Position numbers and translations under genes: made by a program. DNA of 64,000 nucleotides from Metabacillus flavus (GTDB taxonomy: Bacteria; Bacillota; Bacilli; Bacillales; Bacillaceae): positions 1,674,001-1,738,000 of the forward strand of contig NZ_JAGVRK010000001.1 of the NCBI RefSeq assembly GCF_018283675.1, read 5' to 3'. Below, piece by piece: positions 44,031 through 54,278 of this stretch. The first letter of the stretch is position 1; every line of letters starts with the position of its first letter. The notes under the pieces are model-generated. The model was not told where the DNA came from, did no database searches, and saw only the letters and a list, made by a program, of their open reading frames with translations.

Positions 44031-45653
44031 ATGGAGATTTTCGAGTTCTCCCTGCAATCGGCGAATCCGTTTGTCAATGCACTGATTGAGAAAACTTTGG
44101 ATATTCATACATATTTTGATTATGACATCAGCCTGGAAGACGTTTATGCGAAACGTCAAGATGACCTTTTAAAGCGCTCATTTAACCGGAAAGAATTGTC
44201 TTCTTATTTAAAAACCTACAACGAAAAATTTCAGGCTCCTGCTGCAATGAGGAATATTGATCGGCTGCTTGATGAATCAAGCACCGTTGTGGTGGGCGGA
44301 CAGCAGGCTGGATTATTAACCGGTCCGCTATACACCATTCATAAGGTCGTTTCCATTCTTGCCTTGGCTAAGCAGCAGGAGGAGAAGCTCGGATCACCGG
44401 TTATCCCTGTATTTTGGGTTGCAGGTGAGGACCATGATTTTGATGAAATTAATCACGTTTATATTCAAAAAAATGACCGGATCAAAAAGAAAGCAATCAG
44501 CCAGAGGTATTTGGATAAACGCTCTGTAGCGTTTGCAGAACTTGACCACGCTGCCTGTAAAAGGTGGATAGAAGAAGTCATTCAGTCCTTTGGAGAAACA
44601 CAGCATACAAAAGACCTTTTAAAGAAACTCACTATGTACATGGAAAAGTCCTCTACATATACAGAATTTTTCGAATGGCTGATCATGGATCTGTTCGGCT
44701 CCGAGGGCATTGTCCTTATTCAATCTGCAGACCCAGGACTTCGTGAGCTTGAAACGGAGCATTTCTCTGCAATGATCCAAAAAAATGATGAACTGGCGCG
44801 CGGCATGATGAATCAGCAGCAAATCATAAGAGAAAATGGATTCTCGCCCATTATCGAAACAGCTTTTGAAAGTGCTAACCTGTTTTATGAAGCAGATGGC
44901 GAAAGGCTTCTAATGCAGCGCCTTGAATCAGGAGAGTTTGCAGATAAAGAAAACCGGGTCTCCTTCACACAGCAGGAGTTTCTGAACGAATTAGCTGACT
45001 GCCCGGAAAAATTCAGCAACAATGTTGTCACAAGGCCGATTATGCAGGAACTCCTTCTCCCAACACTCGCTTTTATTGCAGGACCTGGCGAACTATCCTA
45101 TTGGGCAGAATTAAAACAGGCTTTTGAATCAATTGACATCAAAATGCCGCCGGTCGTGCCAAGATTGAATGTAACCATCCTGGAACGTTCCATTGATTCT
45201 GATTTGCAGGATATACAAACGGCAATCCCTGAAGCATTAAATGGGAGCCTCGGCAAATTGAAGGAACAGTGGCTGAATGATCATCAGCAGATCGAGATTG
45301 ATGGAATCGCAGACGAGGCCATTAATGAAATCAGCAGGATTCATGAACAGCTGACAAATAAAATAGTTGCTGAATATCCCGGTATGGAAGCTTACTCAAA
45401 AAAGAATAAACAGTTCGTAGTTAGGCAATTGGACCTGCTGAAAAGAGAAGCTAAGAAAAATATTGAACAGAAACACCATCACATTTTAGCGAAATTTGAC
45501 AGGGCAGAACGGGCTATTTCTCCGGGAGGCAGCCCGCAGGAAAGAATTTGGAACATATATTACTATTTAAACAAGTACGGCAGTCATTTCCCTCAAAATC
45601 TTGCAGGTTTGTCATATTCCTTTAATAATCAACATAAGGTTGTCAAAATTTAA
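44031..45653 (+). CDS. bshC: BshC (YllA), bacillithiol synthase cysteine-adding enzyme
   Basis: 540 residues from ATG 44031 (SD AAAGGAAG), typical length. N-terminal catalytic core with VVGGQQAGLLTGPLYTIHK near 86 and VFWVAGEDHDFDEINHVY near 126 (HIGH-like nucleotide fold); long C-terminal coiled coil. It adds Cys to GlcN-malate to form bacillithiol. Followed by a terminator, separating it from mraZ. Confidence 0.94.
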   Translation: MEIFEFSLQSANPFVNALIEKTLDIHTYFDYDISLEDVYAKRQDDLLKRSFNRKELSSYLKTYNEKFQAPAAMRNIDRLLDESSTVVVGGQQAGLLTGPLYTIHKVVSILALAKQQEEKLGSPVIPVFWVAGEDHDFDEINHVYIQKNDRIKKKAISQRYLDKRSVAFAELDHAACKRWIEEVIQSFGETQHTKDLLKKLTMYMEKSSTYTEFFEWLIMDLFGSEGIVLIQSADPGLRELETEHFSAMIQKNDELARGMMNQQQIIRENGFSPIIETAFESANLFYEADGERLLMQRLESGEFADKENRVSFTQQEFLNELADCPEKFSNNVVTRPIMQELLLPTLAFIAGPGELSYWAELKQAFESIDIKMPPVVPRLNVTILERSIDSDLQDIQTAIPEALNGSLGKLKEQWLNDHQQIEIDGIADEAINEISRIHEQLTNKIVAEYPGMEAYSKKNKQFVVRQLDLLKREAKKNIEQKHHHILAKFDRAERAISPGGSPQERIWNIYYYLNKYGSHFPQNLAGLSYSFNNQHKVVKI

Positions 45654-45671
45654 CGTAACTTTTTTAAAAAT

Positions 45672-45696
45672 CCTGTGCTGTACAGGGTTTTTTTTT
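45672..45696 (+). terminator. bshC terminator
   Basis: CCTGT-GCTGT-ACAGG hairpin followed by nine T. Confidence 0.75.
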
Positions 45697-45715
45697 GTTT
45701 TCAAAACGTGTAGAA

Positions 45716-45767
45716 TGGGAAGTGGAGATAAGTGGGGGAAAGTGGTGAGTTTGGGAGAGAGAGTGGG
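45716..45767 (+). promoter_or_regulatory. MraZ box array upstream of mraZ
   Basis: GTGGN occurs at 45722, 45732 and 45742 with exactly ten-base spacing; TGGG(A/G) also occurs at 45716, 45752 and 45764. MraZ is known to bind TGGGN direct repeats separated by five bases in its own promoter, so this is a likely autoregulatory operator. Confidence 0.6.
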
Positions 45768-45775
45768 GACAAGGT

Positions 45776-46207
45776 ATGTTCATGGGGGAATATCAGCATA
45801 CAATCGATGCAAAAGGCCGCATGATCGTCCCAGCTAAATTCCGTGATGGGTTAGGTGAGTCTTTTGTCCTAACGAGAGGACTCGACCAATGTCTATTCGG
45901 CTATCCAATGTCAGAGTGGATCATCCTGGAAGATAAACTCAAAACTCTGCCGCTTACTAAAAAAGACGCTCGGGCGTTTACACGATTCTTCTTTTCAGGT
46001 GCAGTGGAATGTGAACTGGATAAACAGGGACGGATTAATATTGCATCCGCTCTGCTGAATTACGCTAAGCTTGAAAAAGATTGCGTTGTCATCGGGGTAT
46101 CAAATCGAATTGAACTATGGAGCAAGCCGATTTGGGAAGACTATATAGACCAGCAGGAAGACTCTTTCGCAGAAATAGCTGAAAACATGATTGGTTTTGA
46201 TATATAA
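45776..46207 (+). CDS. mraZ: MraZ, transcriptional regulator of the dcw cluster
   Basis: 143 residues. Two AbrB-like half repeats: [20 protein letters not shown] at the start and [20 protein letters not shown] near 79, each with the DxxGR signature. It forms a ring and represses its own operon. Candidate binding boxes lie just upstream. Confidence 0.95.
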   Translation: MFMGEYQHTIDAKGRMIVPAKFRDGLGESFVLTRGLDQCLFGYPMSEWIILEDKLKTLPLTKKDARAFTRFFFSGAVECELDKQGRINIASALLNYAKLEKDCVVIGVSNRIELWSKPIWEDYIDQQEDSFAEIAENMIGFDI

Positions 46208-46291
46208 TTAATCATTGTGCATGCGCTGCGAAACATATGAATCGGGCTGCATACGTTATCATTCGAATTTGATATAAAGGTGGGTTCATCC

Positions 46292-47227
46292 ATGTTTGAA
46301 CATAAAACAGTATTACTGAAAGAGACGGTAGATGGTCTGAACATTAAACGCAACGGTACATATGTTGATTGCACTCTTGGCGGTGCGGGTCACAGTGAAT
46401 ACTTGCTTTCGCAATTATCTTCAGAAGGCAGATTGTTCGCTTTTGACCAGGATGACACAGCCATTGAAAATGCAAAACACAAACTAGCGGCATATGAAGG
46501 ACAGGCCATCCTCATCAAAAGCAATTTCAGGCACATTAAAGAAAAACTTGCAGAGTACGGTGTGGAAAAGGTTGACGGGATTCTCTTCGATTTAGGCGTT
46601 TCCTCTCCTCAGCTGGATACTCCTGAAAGGGGCTTCAGCTATCACCATGATGCACCCCTTGATATGAGAATGGATCAGCAATCTGACTTGTCCGCATACG
46701 ATGTCGTGAATAATTGGAGCTATGAAGACCTTGTGAGAATCTTTTTCCGATATGGAGAAGAGAAATTTTCCAAACAAATTGCAAGGAAAATTGAAGCAAG
46801 ACGTGAAAAGGAACCGATTAAAACGACTGGCGAACTGGTGGAATTGATCAAGGATGGGATCCCTGCACCTGCAAGGCGTACAGGCGGACATCCGGCTAAA
46901 AGGATTTTCCAGGCGATCCGCATTGCCGTTAATGATGAACTGAAAGTGTTTGAGGAGGCAATTGAACAGTCCATTGAGCTTCTTAATCCGACAGGAAGAA
47001 TAAGCGTAATTACGTTCCATTCCCTTGAAGACAGAATTTGCAAAACGACATTCAAACAGGCGGCTGAGCTTCCTCAGCTTCCGCCGGGACTGCCGGTTAT
47101 TCCGAAAGAGTTCGAACCGAAAATTAAACTTGTCACGCGAAAGCCGATTTTGCCAGCTGAAGAGGAGCTTACCGATAATAACCGGTCACGTTCCGCTAAA
47201 CTGAGAATTGCAGAAAAAATAAAATAA
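46292..47227 (+). CDS. rsmH: RsmH (MraW), 16S rRNA m4C1402 methyltransferase
   Basis: 311 residues from ATG 46292 (AAAGGTGGG). SAM loop [16 protein letters not shown] near 27, then [20 protein letters not shown] near 98 and [14 protein letters not shown] near 236. Methylates N4 of C1402. Second dcw gene. Confidence 0.95.
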   Translation: MFEHKTVLLKETVDGLNIKRNGTYVDCTLGGAGHSEYLLSQLSSEGRLFAFDQDDTAIENAKHKLAAYEGQAILIKSNFRHIKEKLAEYGVEKVDGILFDLGVSSPQLDTPERGFSYHHDAPLDMRMDQQSDLSAYDVVNNWSYEDLVRIFFRYGEEKFSKQIARKIEARREKEPIKTTGELVELIKDGIPAPARRTGGHPAKRIFQAIRIAVNDELKVFEEAIEQSIELLNPTGRISVITFHSLEDRICKTTFKQAAELPQLPPGLPVIPKEFEPKIKLVTRKPILPAEEELTDNNRSRSAKLRIAEKIK

Positions 47228-47310
47228 TCGGCCGATAAATAGAGAGAAAAGCCTTTGATGAAAAATGAGCAAAGATGAAAATATGAGAAGGTAGAAGAGG
47301 AGGTCCAGCC

Positions 47311-47685
47311 ATGAGTAATTTAGCCGTTAAAGTTAATCAGCGCGCCCAGGAACAAACGATACGCCAAACACAGCCCCAGACTCAGCCTAAGGCGATGCCC
47401 ATTAAAAGAAGACTCCCGATAACGCTCGGGGAAAAGGTTCTGCTTGTCCTGTTTGTCCTTGGACTGGCAGCAGCGAGCATCCATCTTATCGCTAACAGCG
47501 TGGCCTCCTATCAAGCCAGCATGGAGATCCAGAAGCTGGAGGCACAGGTTGATGCCCAAGGCAAGACAAATGCCGATCTTCAGATTCAAGTGAAGGAACT
47601 GAGCAACTATGAAAGAATTTGGGAAAGAGCGAAAGAGCTTGGACTTACTCTTGATAAGAACAATGTGAAGGTTGTCAAGGAATAG
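47311..47685 (+). CDS. ftsL: FtsL, divisome membrane protein
   Basis: 124 residues. Cytoplasmic Gln-rich basic N-terminus (1-37), one membrane helix (about 40-60), extracytoplasmic coiled coil (65-124). It forms a complex with DivIB and DivIC that activates PBP2B-FtsW. Three bases before pbpB. Confidence 0.92.
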   Translation: MSNLAVKVNQRAQEQTIRQTQPQTQPKAMPIKRRLPITLGEKVLLVLFVLGLAAASIHLIANSVASYQASMEIQKLEAQVDAQGKTNADLQIQVKELSNYERIWERAKELGLTLDKNNVKVVKE

Positions 47686-47688
47686 CGC

Positions 47689-49836
47689 ATGCTGAAAAAA
47701 AATAAAAACATGAATAGAGGAGCAGCCGTATTAGCAACACTTTTTGCGGTGCTCTTCTTTATCATTACAGGCAGATTTTTGTATATTCAGCTGACTGGAC
47801 AAGTGGATGGGCAGGTTCTTGCTGCGCGCGCGGCACAAAAATATGAAAAGCAGCAGACACTGGAGGCATCAAGAGGATCGATTCTTGATCGGAACGGGGA
47901 AGCAATTGCCGAAGATACATCGGCATATACGCTCGTTGCTATTCTGGACGAGTCGCTGACAACGGATCCTAAAAAGCCCCAGCATGTAGTAGATAAAGAG
48001 ACTACAGCGGAAAAGCTTGCACCAATTTTGGATATTGACACGTCTAAAGCACTTGAAATTCTTCATAAAGACGCGAAGCAAGTAGAATTTGGAGCAGATG
48101 GAAGAAATTTGAGCCAGACTGAAAAGCTTAAAATTGAAAAGCTTAAGCTTCCCGGGATTGCCTTTATGAAGAATCAAAAGCGTTTTTATCCGAATGGTGT
48201 TTTCGCCTCCGATATTATAGGCTATGCCCAGAAAAATGAAGAGAACGGAGTTACCTCAGGAATGCTGGGGCTTGAAAAGAGCCTGGACAGTTTCCTGCAG
48301 GAAAAGGACGGTTCTATTAAATACAATAGTGACCATTATGGCTGGAAGCTCCCGGGGAGCCGTGATGAAATTACACCTCCTGACAATGGAAGTGATATTT
48401 ATTTGACGCTTGATCAGAAGATTCAGACGTTCCTGGAGGATGCAATGAATCAGACCGTGAAAGAATACAGTCCGAAAAAAATCATGGCGGTTGTTGCGGA
48501 TCCTAAAACAGGAAAAATTTTAGCAATGAGCCAGCGTCCAAGCTTCAATCCCAACACGAGAGACATTTCCAATTTTAATAATGATATTATTGGCTACCCG
48601 ATTGAACCGGGATCAACGATGAAAATGTACACAGTAGCATCTGCAATAGAGCAAGGTGTATATAAAGGCAGTTCAACCTATAAATCAGGCAGCTATAAGA
48701 TCGGGACAAAGGTTATTAAAGACCATAATAAAACCGGTTGGGGCACGATCCCGTATGATGAAGGTTTTGAGCGCTCTTCAAACGTAGCGATGATTAACCT
48801 GGCAATGAAACTCGGCCCGGATACCTACAGTAATTATATGAATAAATTCGGTTTTGGGGAAAAAACAGGAATTGATTTACCAGGTGAGAAAGCAGGTAAG
48901 ATCAATAGTGACAGCAAAATCTCATTAGCAACCGCCTCCTTTGGGCAGGGGTCAACCGCTACAGTCATTGAACAAATTCAGGCTGCAACTGCTATTGCCA
49001 ATGGCGGAAAGCTAATGAAACCATACCTGATTGATCAGATTGTGGATGCGGATGCCAATAAAGTAATTAAGAAAAATGAACCGAAGCAGATTGGCCGGCC
49101 AATTTCAGAAGCTACGGCTGCACAGGTTCGGGATTTGATGGGGAAGGTCGTAACTTCTAAAAACGGTACCGGTAAGCCTTTTGCAATTGAAGGATATGAT
49201 GTAGCGGGGAAAACGGGCACAGCACAAATTCCCGGAGAAAACGGACGGTATATGAGCGGAAAAGAGAACTTCATTTTCTCCTTCATGGGGATGGCGCCTA
49301 AGGATGATCCGGAGCTGCTCGTATATGTAGCTGTTCAGCAGCCTGAACTTGAACCGACTGAAATCGGGTCAATGCCTGTTTCCTCCATTTTTAAAACCGT
49401 TATGCAAAATAGTCTTCAATATTTGCAGATTCAGCCTGAAAAAGGAAAAGAGAAAAATGAAGAGACGGCACCTAAAGCACAGGATCCTGTAATGGAATCT
49501 TATATTGGGAAAAATGCAAAGGGTTCTGCCAAACTTCTTGAATCAGGTTCCTATAAACCAATCATTCTTGGCTCAGGTCCTTCTGTAGAGGCGCAATCCC
49601 CTTCTGAGAGGACAGTGATTTCAAAAGGAGAAAGAGTATTTCTGCAAACAGGCGGAAAAGTAAAAATGCCTGATCTTTCCGGATGGTCTAAGCGGGATAT
49701 AATGAAACTGGCTGACTTGCTACAGTTAAGGGTTTCATTTTCCGGCCAGGGTTTTTCAGCCAAGCAGAGTATACCTAAAGGCACGATTGTTAGTAAGGAA
49801 ACTCTTTTAACCGTTGAGTTAAAGCCGCCTTCTTAA
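47689..49836 (+). CDS. pbpB: PBP2B, division transpeptidase
   Basis: 715 residues. N-terminal anchor, class B dimerisation domain, then transpeptidase with EPGSTMKMY (SxxK Ser near 309), RSSNVAMIN (SxN) and GKTGTAQ near 507. Two C-terminal PASTA domains, the last opening KVKMPDLSGWSKRDIMKLAD. Cross-links septal peptidoglycan with FtsW. Followed by a strong terminator. Confidence 0.96.
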   Translation: MLKKNKNMNRGAAVLATLFAVLFFIITGRFLYIQLTGQVDGQVLAARAAQKYEKQQTLEASRGSILDRNGEAIAEDTSAYTLVAILDESLTTDPKKPQHVVDKETTAEKLAPILDIDTSKALEILHKDAKQVEFGADGRNLSQTEKLKIEKLKLPGIAFMKNQKRFYPNGVFASDIIGYAQKNEENGVTSGMLGLEKSLDSFLQEKDGSIKYNSDHYGWKLPGSRDEITPPDNGSDIYLTLDQKIQTFLEDAMNQTVKEYSPKKIMAVVADPKTGKILAMSQRPSFNPNTRDISNFNNDIIGYPIEPGSTMKMYTVASAIEQGVYKGSSTYKSGSYKIGTKVIKDHNKTGWGTIPYDEGFERSSNVAMINLAMKLGPDTYSNYMNKFGFGEKTGIDLPGEKAGKINSDSKISLATASFGQGSTATVIEQIQAATAIANGGKLMKPYLIDQIVDADANKVIKKNEPKQIGRPISEATAAQVRDLMGKVVTSKNGTGKPFAIEGYDVAGKTGTAQIPGENGRYMSGKENFIFSFMGMAPKDDPELLVYVAVQQPELEPTEIGSMPVSSIFKTVMQNSLQYLQIQPEKGKEKNEETAPKAQDPVMESYIGKNAKGSAKLLESGSYKPIILGSGPSVEAQSPSERTVISKGERVFLQTGGKVKMPDLSGWSKRDIMKLADLLQLRVSFSGQGFSAKQSIPKGTIVSKETLLTVELKPPS

Positions 49837-49843
49837 AAATTGG

Positions 49844-49878
49844 GAGACTCTTGTTCAATACAAGAGTCTCTTTTTTTA
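49844..49878 (+). terminator. pbpB terminator
   Basis: GAGACTCTTGT (49844-49854) pairs perfectly with ACAAGAGTCTC (49860-49870), then eight T. It divides the dcw cluster before spoVD. Confidence 0.92.
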
Positions 49879-49914
49879 GAGTTAATGGATAGGCATTGAG
49901 CTGTCCCGTCCAAG

Positions 49915-49943
49915 TTCTATCGTCCATTGTACAAGCATATAGT
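49915..49943 (+). promoter_or_regulatory. candidate sigma-E promoter for spoVD
   Basis: TTCTATC (4/7 to KMATATT), 14 bases, CATATAGT (6/8 to CATACAMT), 28 bases before the ATG. spoVD is sigma-E controlled in B. subtilis. Confidence 0.4.
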
Positions 49944-49970
49944 GGGAGGAGCATAGACAAGGAGTGATGA

Positions 49971-51893
49971 ATGTTGCGAGTTTCCCAGGTTACTGTCAGA
50001 AAAAGGCTTGCTGCTGTTTTGCTGATTGGTGTGCTTGTATTTGCTGTGATAGATGTCAGGCTCGGATATGTCCAATTCATACTTGGTGACAAGCTGACAG
50101 CAGGAGCAAAGGATTTGTGGAGCCGTAATCTTCCGTTTGAACCTGAACGCGGAGAGATTTTGGACAGGAATGGTGTGAAGCTTGCTACAAATATCAGTGC
50201 TCCGACAGTTTATGCTGTGCCAAGGCAGGTGGAGAACCCTGCAGAAGCAGCAGAGAAGCTGGCGCCTGTATTGAATATGACTAAGAAGAAAGCATATGAT
50301 TTTCTAACTAAAAATGAAATGATTGTCACGCTGAAGCCGGAGGGCAGAAAGATTTCCCATGAAAAAGCGGGAGAGGTCAGGGCTCTTGGGATTAAAGGTG
50401 TTTATATAGGAGAGGACAGCAAACGATATTATCCGAATGGCAGCTATCTGTCGCATGTACTGGGATTCGCAGGGATTGATAACCAGGGACTGCTTGGCCT
50501 TGAAGCCGTATACGATAAAGATCTCAAAGGCGAAAAGGGGTTTGTTAAATTTTATTCGGATGCAAAAGGGAAACGAATGCCGAATGAGGCGGATGACTAC
50601 AAATCCCCAACAGACGGACAAACGCTAAAACTGACAATTGATTCAAAGGTGCAGACCATTATTGAGAGGGAACTTGATTTGGCACAAGCGCAATACAAAG
50701 CAGATGGAATGATTGCGATTGCTATGAATCCTAAAAATGGTGAAATTCTAGGGATGTCTTCAAGACCTGATTTTGATCCCGCCAATTATCAAGATGTAAA
50801 GCCAATCGTATACAACCGCAATTTACCTGTATGGAGCACATATGAACCCGGTTCTACATTTAAGATTATTACTCTCGCTGCCGCATTAGAGGAACAAAAA
50901 GTAGATTTGGAACAAGATCATTTTCATGATCCCGGATCGATTGAGGTATCCGGAGCCAGACTGAAATGCTGGAAGAGAGGCGGACATGGTTCACAGAGTT
51001 TTTTGGAAGTTGTTCAAAACTCCTGCAACCCCGGGTTTGTCGCATTGGGGCAGCGATTAGGCAAAGAAAAACTGTTTAAATACATTAAGGATTTCGGATT
51101 CGGCCAAAAAACGGGTATTGATCTTCAAGGTGAGGGAAGAGGAATTCTTTTTAATCTGGACAGGGTTGGACCTGTAGAACAGGCAACAACAGCATTTGGA
51201 CAAGGAGTTTCGGTAACCCCGATTCAGCAGGTGGCTGCAGTCTCTGCCGCGGTTAATGGAGGTATATTATATACTCCGTACGTTGCTAAAGAGCTCGTTG
51301 ATCCTGTAACAGGTGCAGTAACGAGCAAAAAAGCTCCTGTAGAAAAGCGCAGGGTCATTTCTGAAGAAACCTCGAAGAAGATTCGATATGCCCTGGAAAG
51401 CGTAGTAGCGAGCGGAACGGGGAAAAATGCTTTTGTTGAAGGGTACAGGGTTGGAGGGAAAACGGGAACAGCCCAAAAGGTAAGCAATGGAGCTTACCTG
51501 AAAAACAACTTCATTGTGTCCTTCATTGGCTTTGCCCCTGCAGATGATCCTGAACTTGTCGTCTATGTAGCGGTTGATAATCCGAAAGGGACTGTTCAAT
51601 TCGGAGGAACGGTGGCGGCTCCGATTGTCGGCAATATTATGAGAGACAGCCTTCCGGAAATGGGCGTTAAGCCTCGTAAGGATCAGATGGAGAAAGTCTA
51701 CAAATGGGGAGACACAAAGTCCGTTGAGGTACCGAATCTTTTAGGGATGGAAATGGATGAACTGAGAGAACAGCTTTTGAATGTAAAATTCGACGTAGCC
51801 GGAAATGGCGAGGTTGTTGTGCAGCAATCCCCTGCAGCGGGTACGAAGGTGAAAGAGGGTTCGTCTATCCGGGTGTTTATGGGAAACCCTTAA
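49971..51893 (+). CDS. spoVD: SpoVD, sporulation-specific transpeptidase
   Basis: 640 residues with AAGGAG. Anchor helix near 10-35, dimerisation domain, transpeptidase with YEPGSTFKII near 292, VQNSCNPGF near 351 and GKTGTAQ near 494. A single PASTA domain closes it (VEVPNLLGMEMDELREQLL). Makes spore cortex with SpoVE. The repeat region after it interrupts the cluster. Confidence 0.95.
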   Translation: MLRVSQVTVRKRLAAVLLIGVLVFAVIDVRLGYVQFILGDKLTAGAKDLWSRNLPFEPERGEILDRNGVKLATNISAPTVYAVPRQVENPAEAAEKLAPVLNMTKKKAYDFLTKNEMIVTLKPEGRKISHEKAGEVRALGIKGVYIGEDSKRYYPNGSYLSHVLGFAGIDNQGLLGLEAVYDKDLKGEKGFVKFYSDAKGKRMPNEADDYKSPTDGQTLKLTIDSKVQTIIERELDLAQAQYKADGMIAIAMNPKNGEILGMSSRPDFDPANYQDVKPIVYNRNLPVWSTYEPGSTFKIITLAAALEEQKVDLEQDHFHDPGSIEVSGARLKCWKRGGHGSQSFLEVVQNSCNPGFVALGQRLGKEKLFKYIKDFGFGQKTGIDLQGEGRGILFNLDRVGPVEQATTAFGQGVSVTPIQQVAAVSAAVNGGILYTPYVAKELVDPVTGAVTSKKAPVEKRRVISEETSKKIRYALESVVASGTGKNAFVEGYRVGGKTGTAQKVSNGAYLKNNFIVSFIGFAPADDPELVVYVAVDNPKGTVQFGGTVAAPIVGNIMRDSLPEMGVKPRKDQMEKVYKWGDTKSVEVPNLLGMEMDELREQLLNVKFDVAGNGEVVVQQSPAAGTKVKEGSSIRVFMGNP

Positions 51894-52222
51894 ACCGGTA
51901 TTTTCTTTAAAAACTCTTTTTAAAATGGATTCTTTGAACAAAATCGATTTAGGCCTGATTGCAGCGGGAGGGTCCGGGAAAGCGTACAGGCGAGACCAAG
52001 GCGGCTATAGCGTCCGCTATGCGGATCGCCAAGGGTCCTGCAGCGGAAAGCACCACACCTAATGCTTTTTTTCAGCAAAAATTGTAAAAACAGCCTTATA
52101 AAATCATTTTTGGATTGGATCTTTCCTGAAGGCAAATCAGTCTGGTTGAGCGCAGTCGAGGCTTTGCCGGACTGATTTTTGTATTTTTCCAGGATACACT
52201 TTTCACTGAGCGGATAAATTGT
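51894..52222. other. G+C-rich structured island after spoVD
   Basis: Bases about 51955-52075 are G+C-rich and self-complementary (GCTATAGCG, CCGCTATGCGG, GGCG...CGCC). It differs in sequence from the mosaic repeats but may be a relative. No coding frame is credible. Confidence 0.4.
52134..52182 (+). terminator. terminator-like hairpin downstream of spoVD
   Basis: AAATCAGTC (52134-52142) pairs with GACTGATTT (52170-52178) with a long loop, followed by T-rich sequence. Confidence 0.55.
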
Positions 52223-52574
52223 CCAGCTTCCACCGTCTCTCACGGCTGGGCGAGCCCTATCGAACTTAGTTTTTGTGTCTAGCTCCGGGTGCTAGCCGTT
52301 CGGACGCTTCGCTCCCTCGGGCCCGCAGGACGCGGGTCAGTTCTGCGTCGCGGCAGGACGCCGCGCTCTTAGCAGAACTTCCTTAAGATGGCGCCTCTCG
52401 GTCGGGAGCTCCACCGTCTCTCACGGCTGGGCGAGCCCTATCGAACTTAGTTTTTGTGTCTAGCTCCGGGTGCTAGCCGTTCGGACGCTTCGCTCCCTCG
52501 GTCGAGGCAAAAAGCGCCTCTCGGTCGGGAGCTCCACCGTCTCTCACGGCTGGGCGAGCCCCCTGCGCTTTTAA
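52221..52574 (-). repeat. inverse mosaic-repeat array before murE (181-bp period)
   Basis: A 91-bp sequence is exactly repeated at 52230-52320 and 52411-52501; its first 27 bases recur at 52534-52560. The array starts GTCCAGCTTCC and ends CTGCGCTTTTAAA, the reverse complements of the ends of the ctaF-ctaG units, and includes the module GCAGGACGCCGCGCTCTTAGC. No coding sequence. Confidence 0.85.
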
Positions 52575-52676
52575 ATTAACAATGGCTCTTTTCCTTGAAG
52601 TGAGATAAAATATGTACTGTATGCATAAATGGCATATTGTTATCTTAAAGAGTGTGAATTGAGAGGTTTGATAAGG

Positions 52677-54179
52677 ATGAAGTTGACTGATTTGCTTTCC
52701 CGTTTGCATTTTGGAAATATAGATGTGAGTGAGGATCCTGACATTGAATCGATTGAGATGGATTCTAGAAATGCAGGAAAAGGAAGCCTGTTTATCTGTA
52801 TTAAAGGATACACGGTAGATGGCCATCATTTCGCCAGACAGGCAGTAGACCAAGGAGCCGCTGCTGTTATTGCAGAAAGAGAGCTGGACCTGCCTGTACC
52901 TGTCATTATCGTGCCTGATTCAAGCAGAGCTATGGCTGTACTTGCAGATGCATTTTATGGACAGCCGACCCAGAAGCTTCATTTAATTGGAGTGACCGGC
53001 ACAAATGGGAAAACAACGACCGCCCATTTAATTGATATGGTTTTGCAGTCTGCCGGCAGGAAAACCGGTATGATTGGCACAATGTACATAAAAATAGGGG
53101 ATGAAACCCTTGAAGTTAGAAACACCACTCCGGAAAGTCTGACCCTGCAGAAAACATTCAGAAAAATGGCAGACTCAGGGATATCCAATGCCGTAATGGA
53201 AGTATCTTCACATGCCCTCCATATGGGCAGGGCTCATGGATGCGACTATGATGTGGCTGTGTTTACAAACCTTACACAGGATCATCTCGATTACCATGGA
53301 ACGATGGATGCTTATAAACAGGCGAAAGGTCTGCTGTTTTCCCAGCTTGGGAATACTTTTAACCATCAAAATCCTAAATTTGCGGTTTTAAATCAGGATG
53401 ATCCTGCCTCAGAGGAATACAGAAGCATGACAGCTGCCCATATTCTTACCTACGGCATTGATCAGAAGGCGGATGTTATGGCTTCGGATATAAAAATGAC
53501 GTCAAGCGGAACGGCTTTTTTACTGCAAACTCCATACGGTTCGCGAAACATGAAACTTAAATTAATCGGCAAATTCAGCGTTTACAATGTCCTTGCTGCA
53601 ATCGGTGCTTGCTTAGTGTCAGGCATCCCGCTTGAAACAGCCGCATCTGCTTTGGAAAAAGCAGATGGTGTAAGAGGAAGATTTGAGCTTGTTGATGCAG
53701 GTCAGCCTTTTGCAGTTATTGTTGACTACGCACATACCCCGGATAGTCTTGAAAATGTTTTGACCACCATTCAGCAGTTTTCTTCCGGCCGTACCTTTGT
53801 GGTAGTGGGATGCGGAGGAGACCGTGACAAAACAAAAAGGCCGATCATGGCCCAGATTGCAGTGAAATATGCTGACGAACCAATCTTTACATCAGATAAT
53901 CCAAGAAGCGAGGATGCACTTGCTATTCTTGCTGATATGGAAAAAGGGGTTCAGGGTTCTTATTATCATTCCATCGCAAACCGGGAGCAGGCGATTTATT
54001 TCGCAGCTGCAAACGCACGACCTGGCGATGTTATTCTTATTGCGGGGAAAGGGCATGAAACGTATCAGCAAATCGGGAATAACATTTACGATTTTGATGA
54101 CAGGGAAGTAGCCCTCAAAGCCATCAGCACCCTTAAGATCGGTCAGAGTGCAGTGAAAGATCATAAAAGAGAGCAGTGA
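52677..54179 (+). CDS. murE: MurE, UDP-MurNAc-tripeptide synthetase (meso-DAP adding)
   Basis: 500 residues from ATG 52677; the upstream extension lacks an SD. P-loop [15 protein letters not shown] near 108, [16 protein letters not shown] near 175, and a C-terminal [15 protein letters not shown] near 410. The D-N-P-R motif is the hallmark of meso-diaminopimelate specificity. Essential for the peptidoglycan precursor. Confidence 0.95.
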   Translation: MKLTDLLSRLHFGNIDVSEDPDIESIEMDSRNAGKGSLFICIKGYTVDGHHFARQAVDQGAAAVIAERELDLPVPVIIVPDSSRAMAVLADAFYGQPTQKLHLIGVTGTNGKTTTAHLIDMVLQSAGRKTGMIGTMYIKIGDETLEVRNTTPESLTLQKTFRKMADSGISNAVMEVSSHALHMGRAHGCDYDVAVFTNLTQDHLDYHGTMDAYKQAKGLLFSQLGNTFNHQNPKFAVLNQDDPASEEYRSMTAAHILTYGIDQKADVMASDIKMTSSGTAFLLQTPYGSRNMKLKLIGKFSVYNVLAAIGACLVSGIPLETAASALEKADGVRGRFELVDAGQPFAVIVDYAHTPDSLENVLTTIQQFSSGRTFVVVGCGGDRDKTKRPIMAQIAVKYADEPIFTSDNPRSEDALAILADMEKGVQGSYYHSIANREQAIYFAAANARPGDVILIAGKGHETYQQIGNNIYDFDDREVALKAISTLKIGQSAVKDHKREQ

Positions 54180-54278
54180 AAAAAATGAAAATGTTAAAAC
54201 GTTGTAAACATAATAGATCAGCAGAAGCATATGATGGTCTCAAAGAGACAAGGATGGAGCTTGAAGGAGGAAAACGCA

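Noticed and set aside
51920-52853. Minus-strand frames across the murE-upstream gap
   Set aside because: They span the structured repeats and the murE 5' end and have no ribosome binding site or recognisable sequence.
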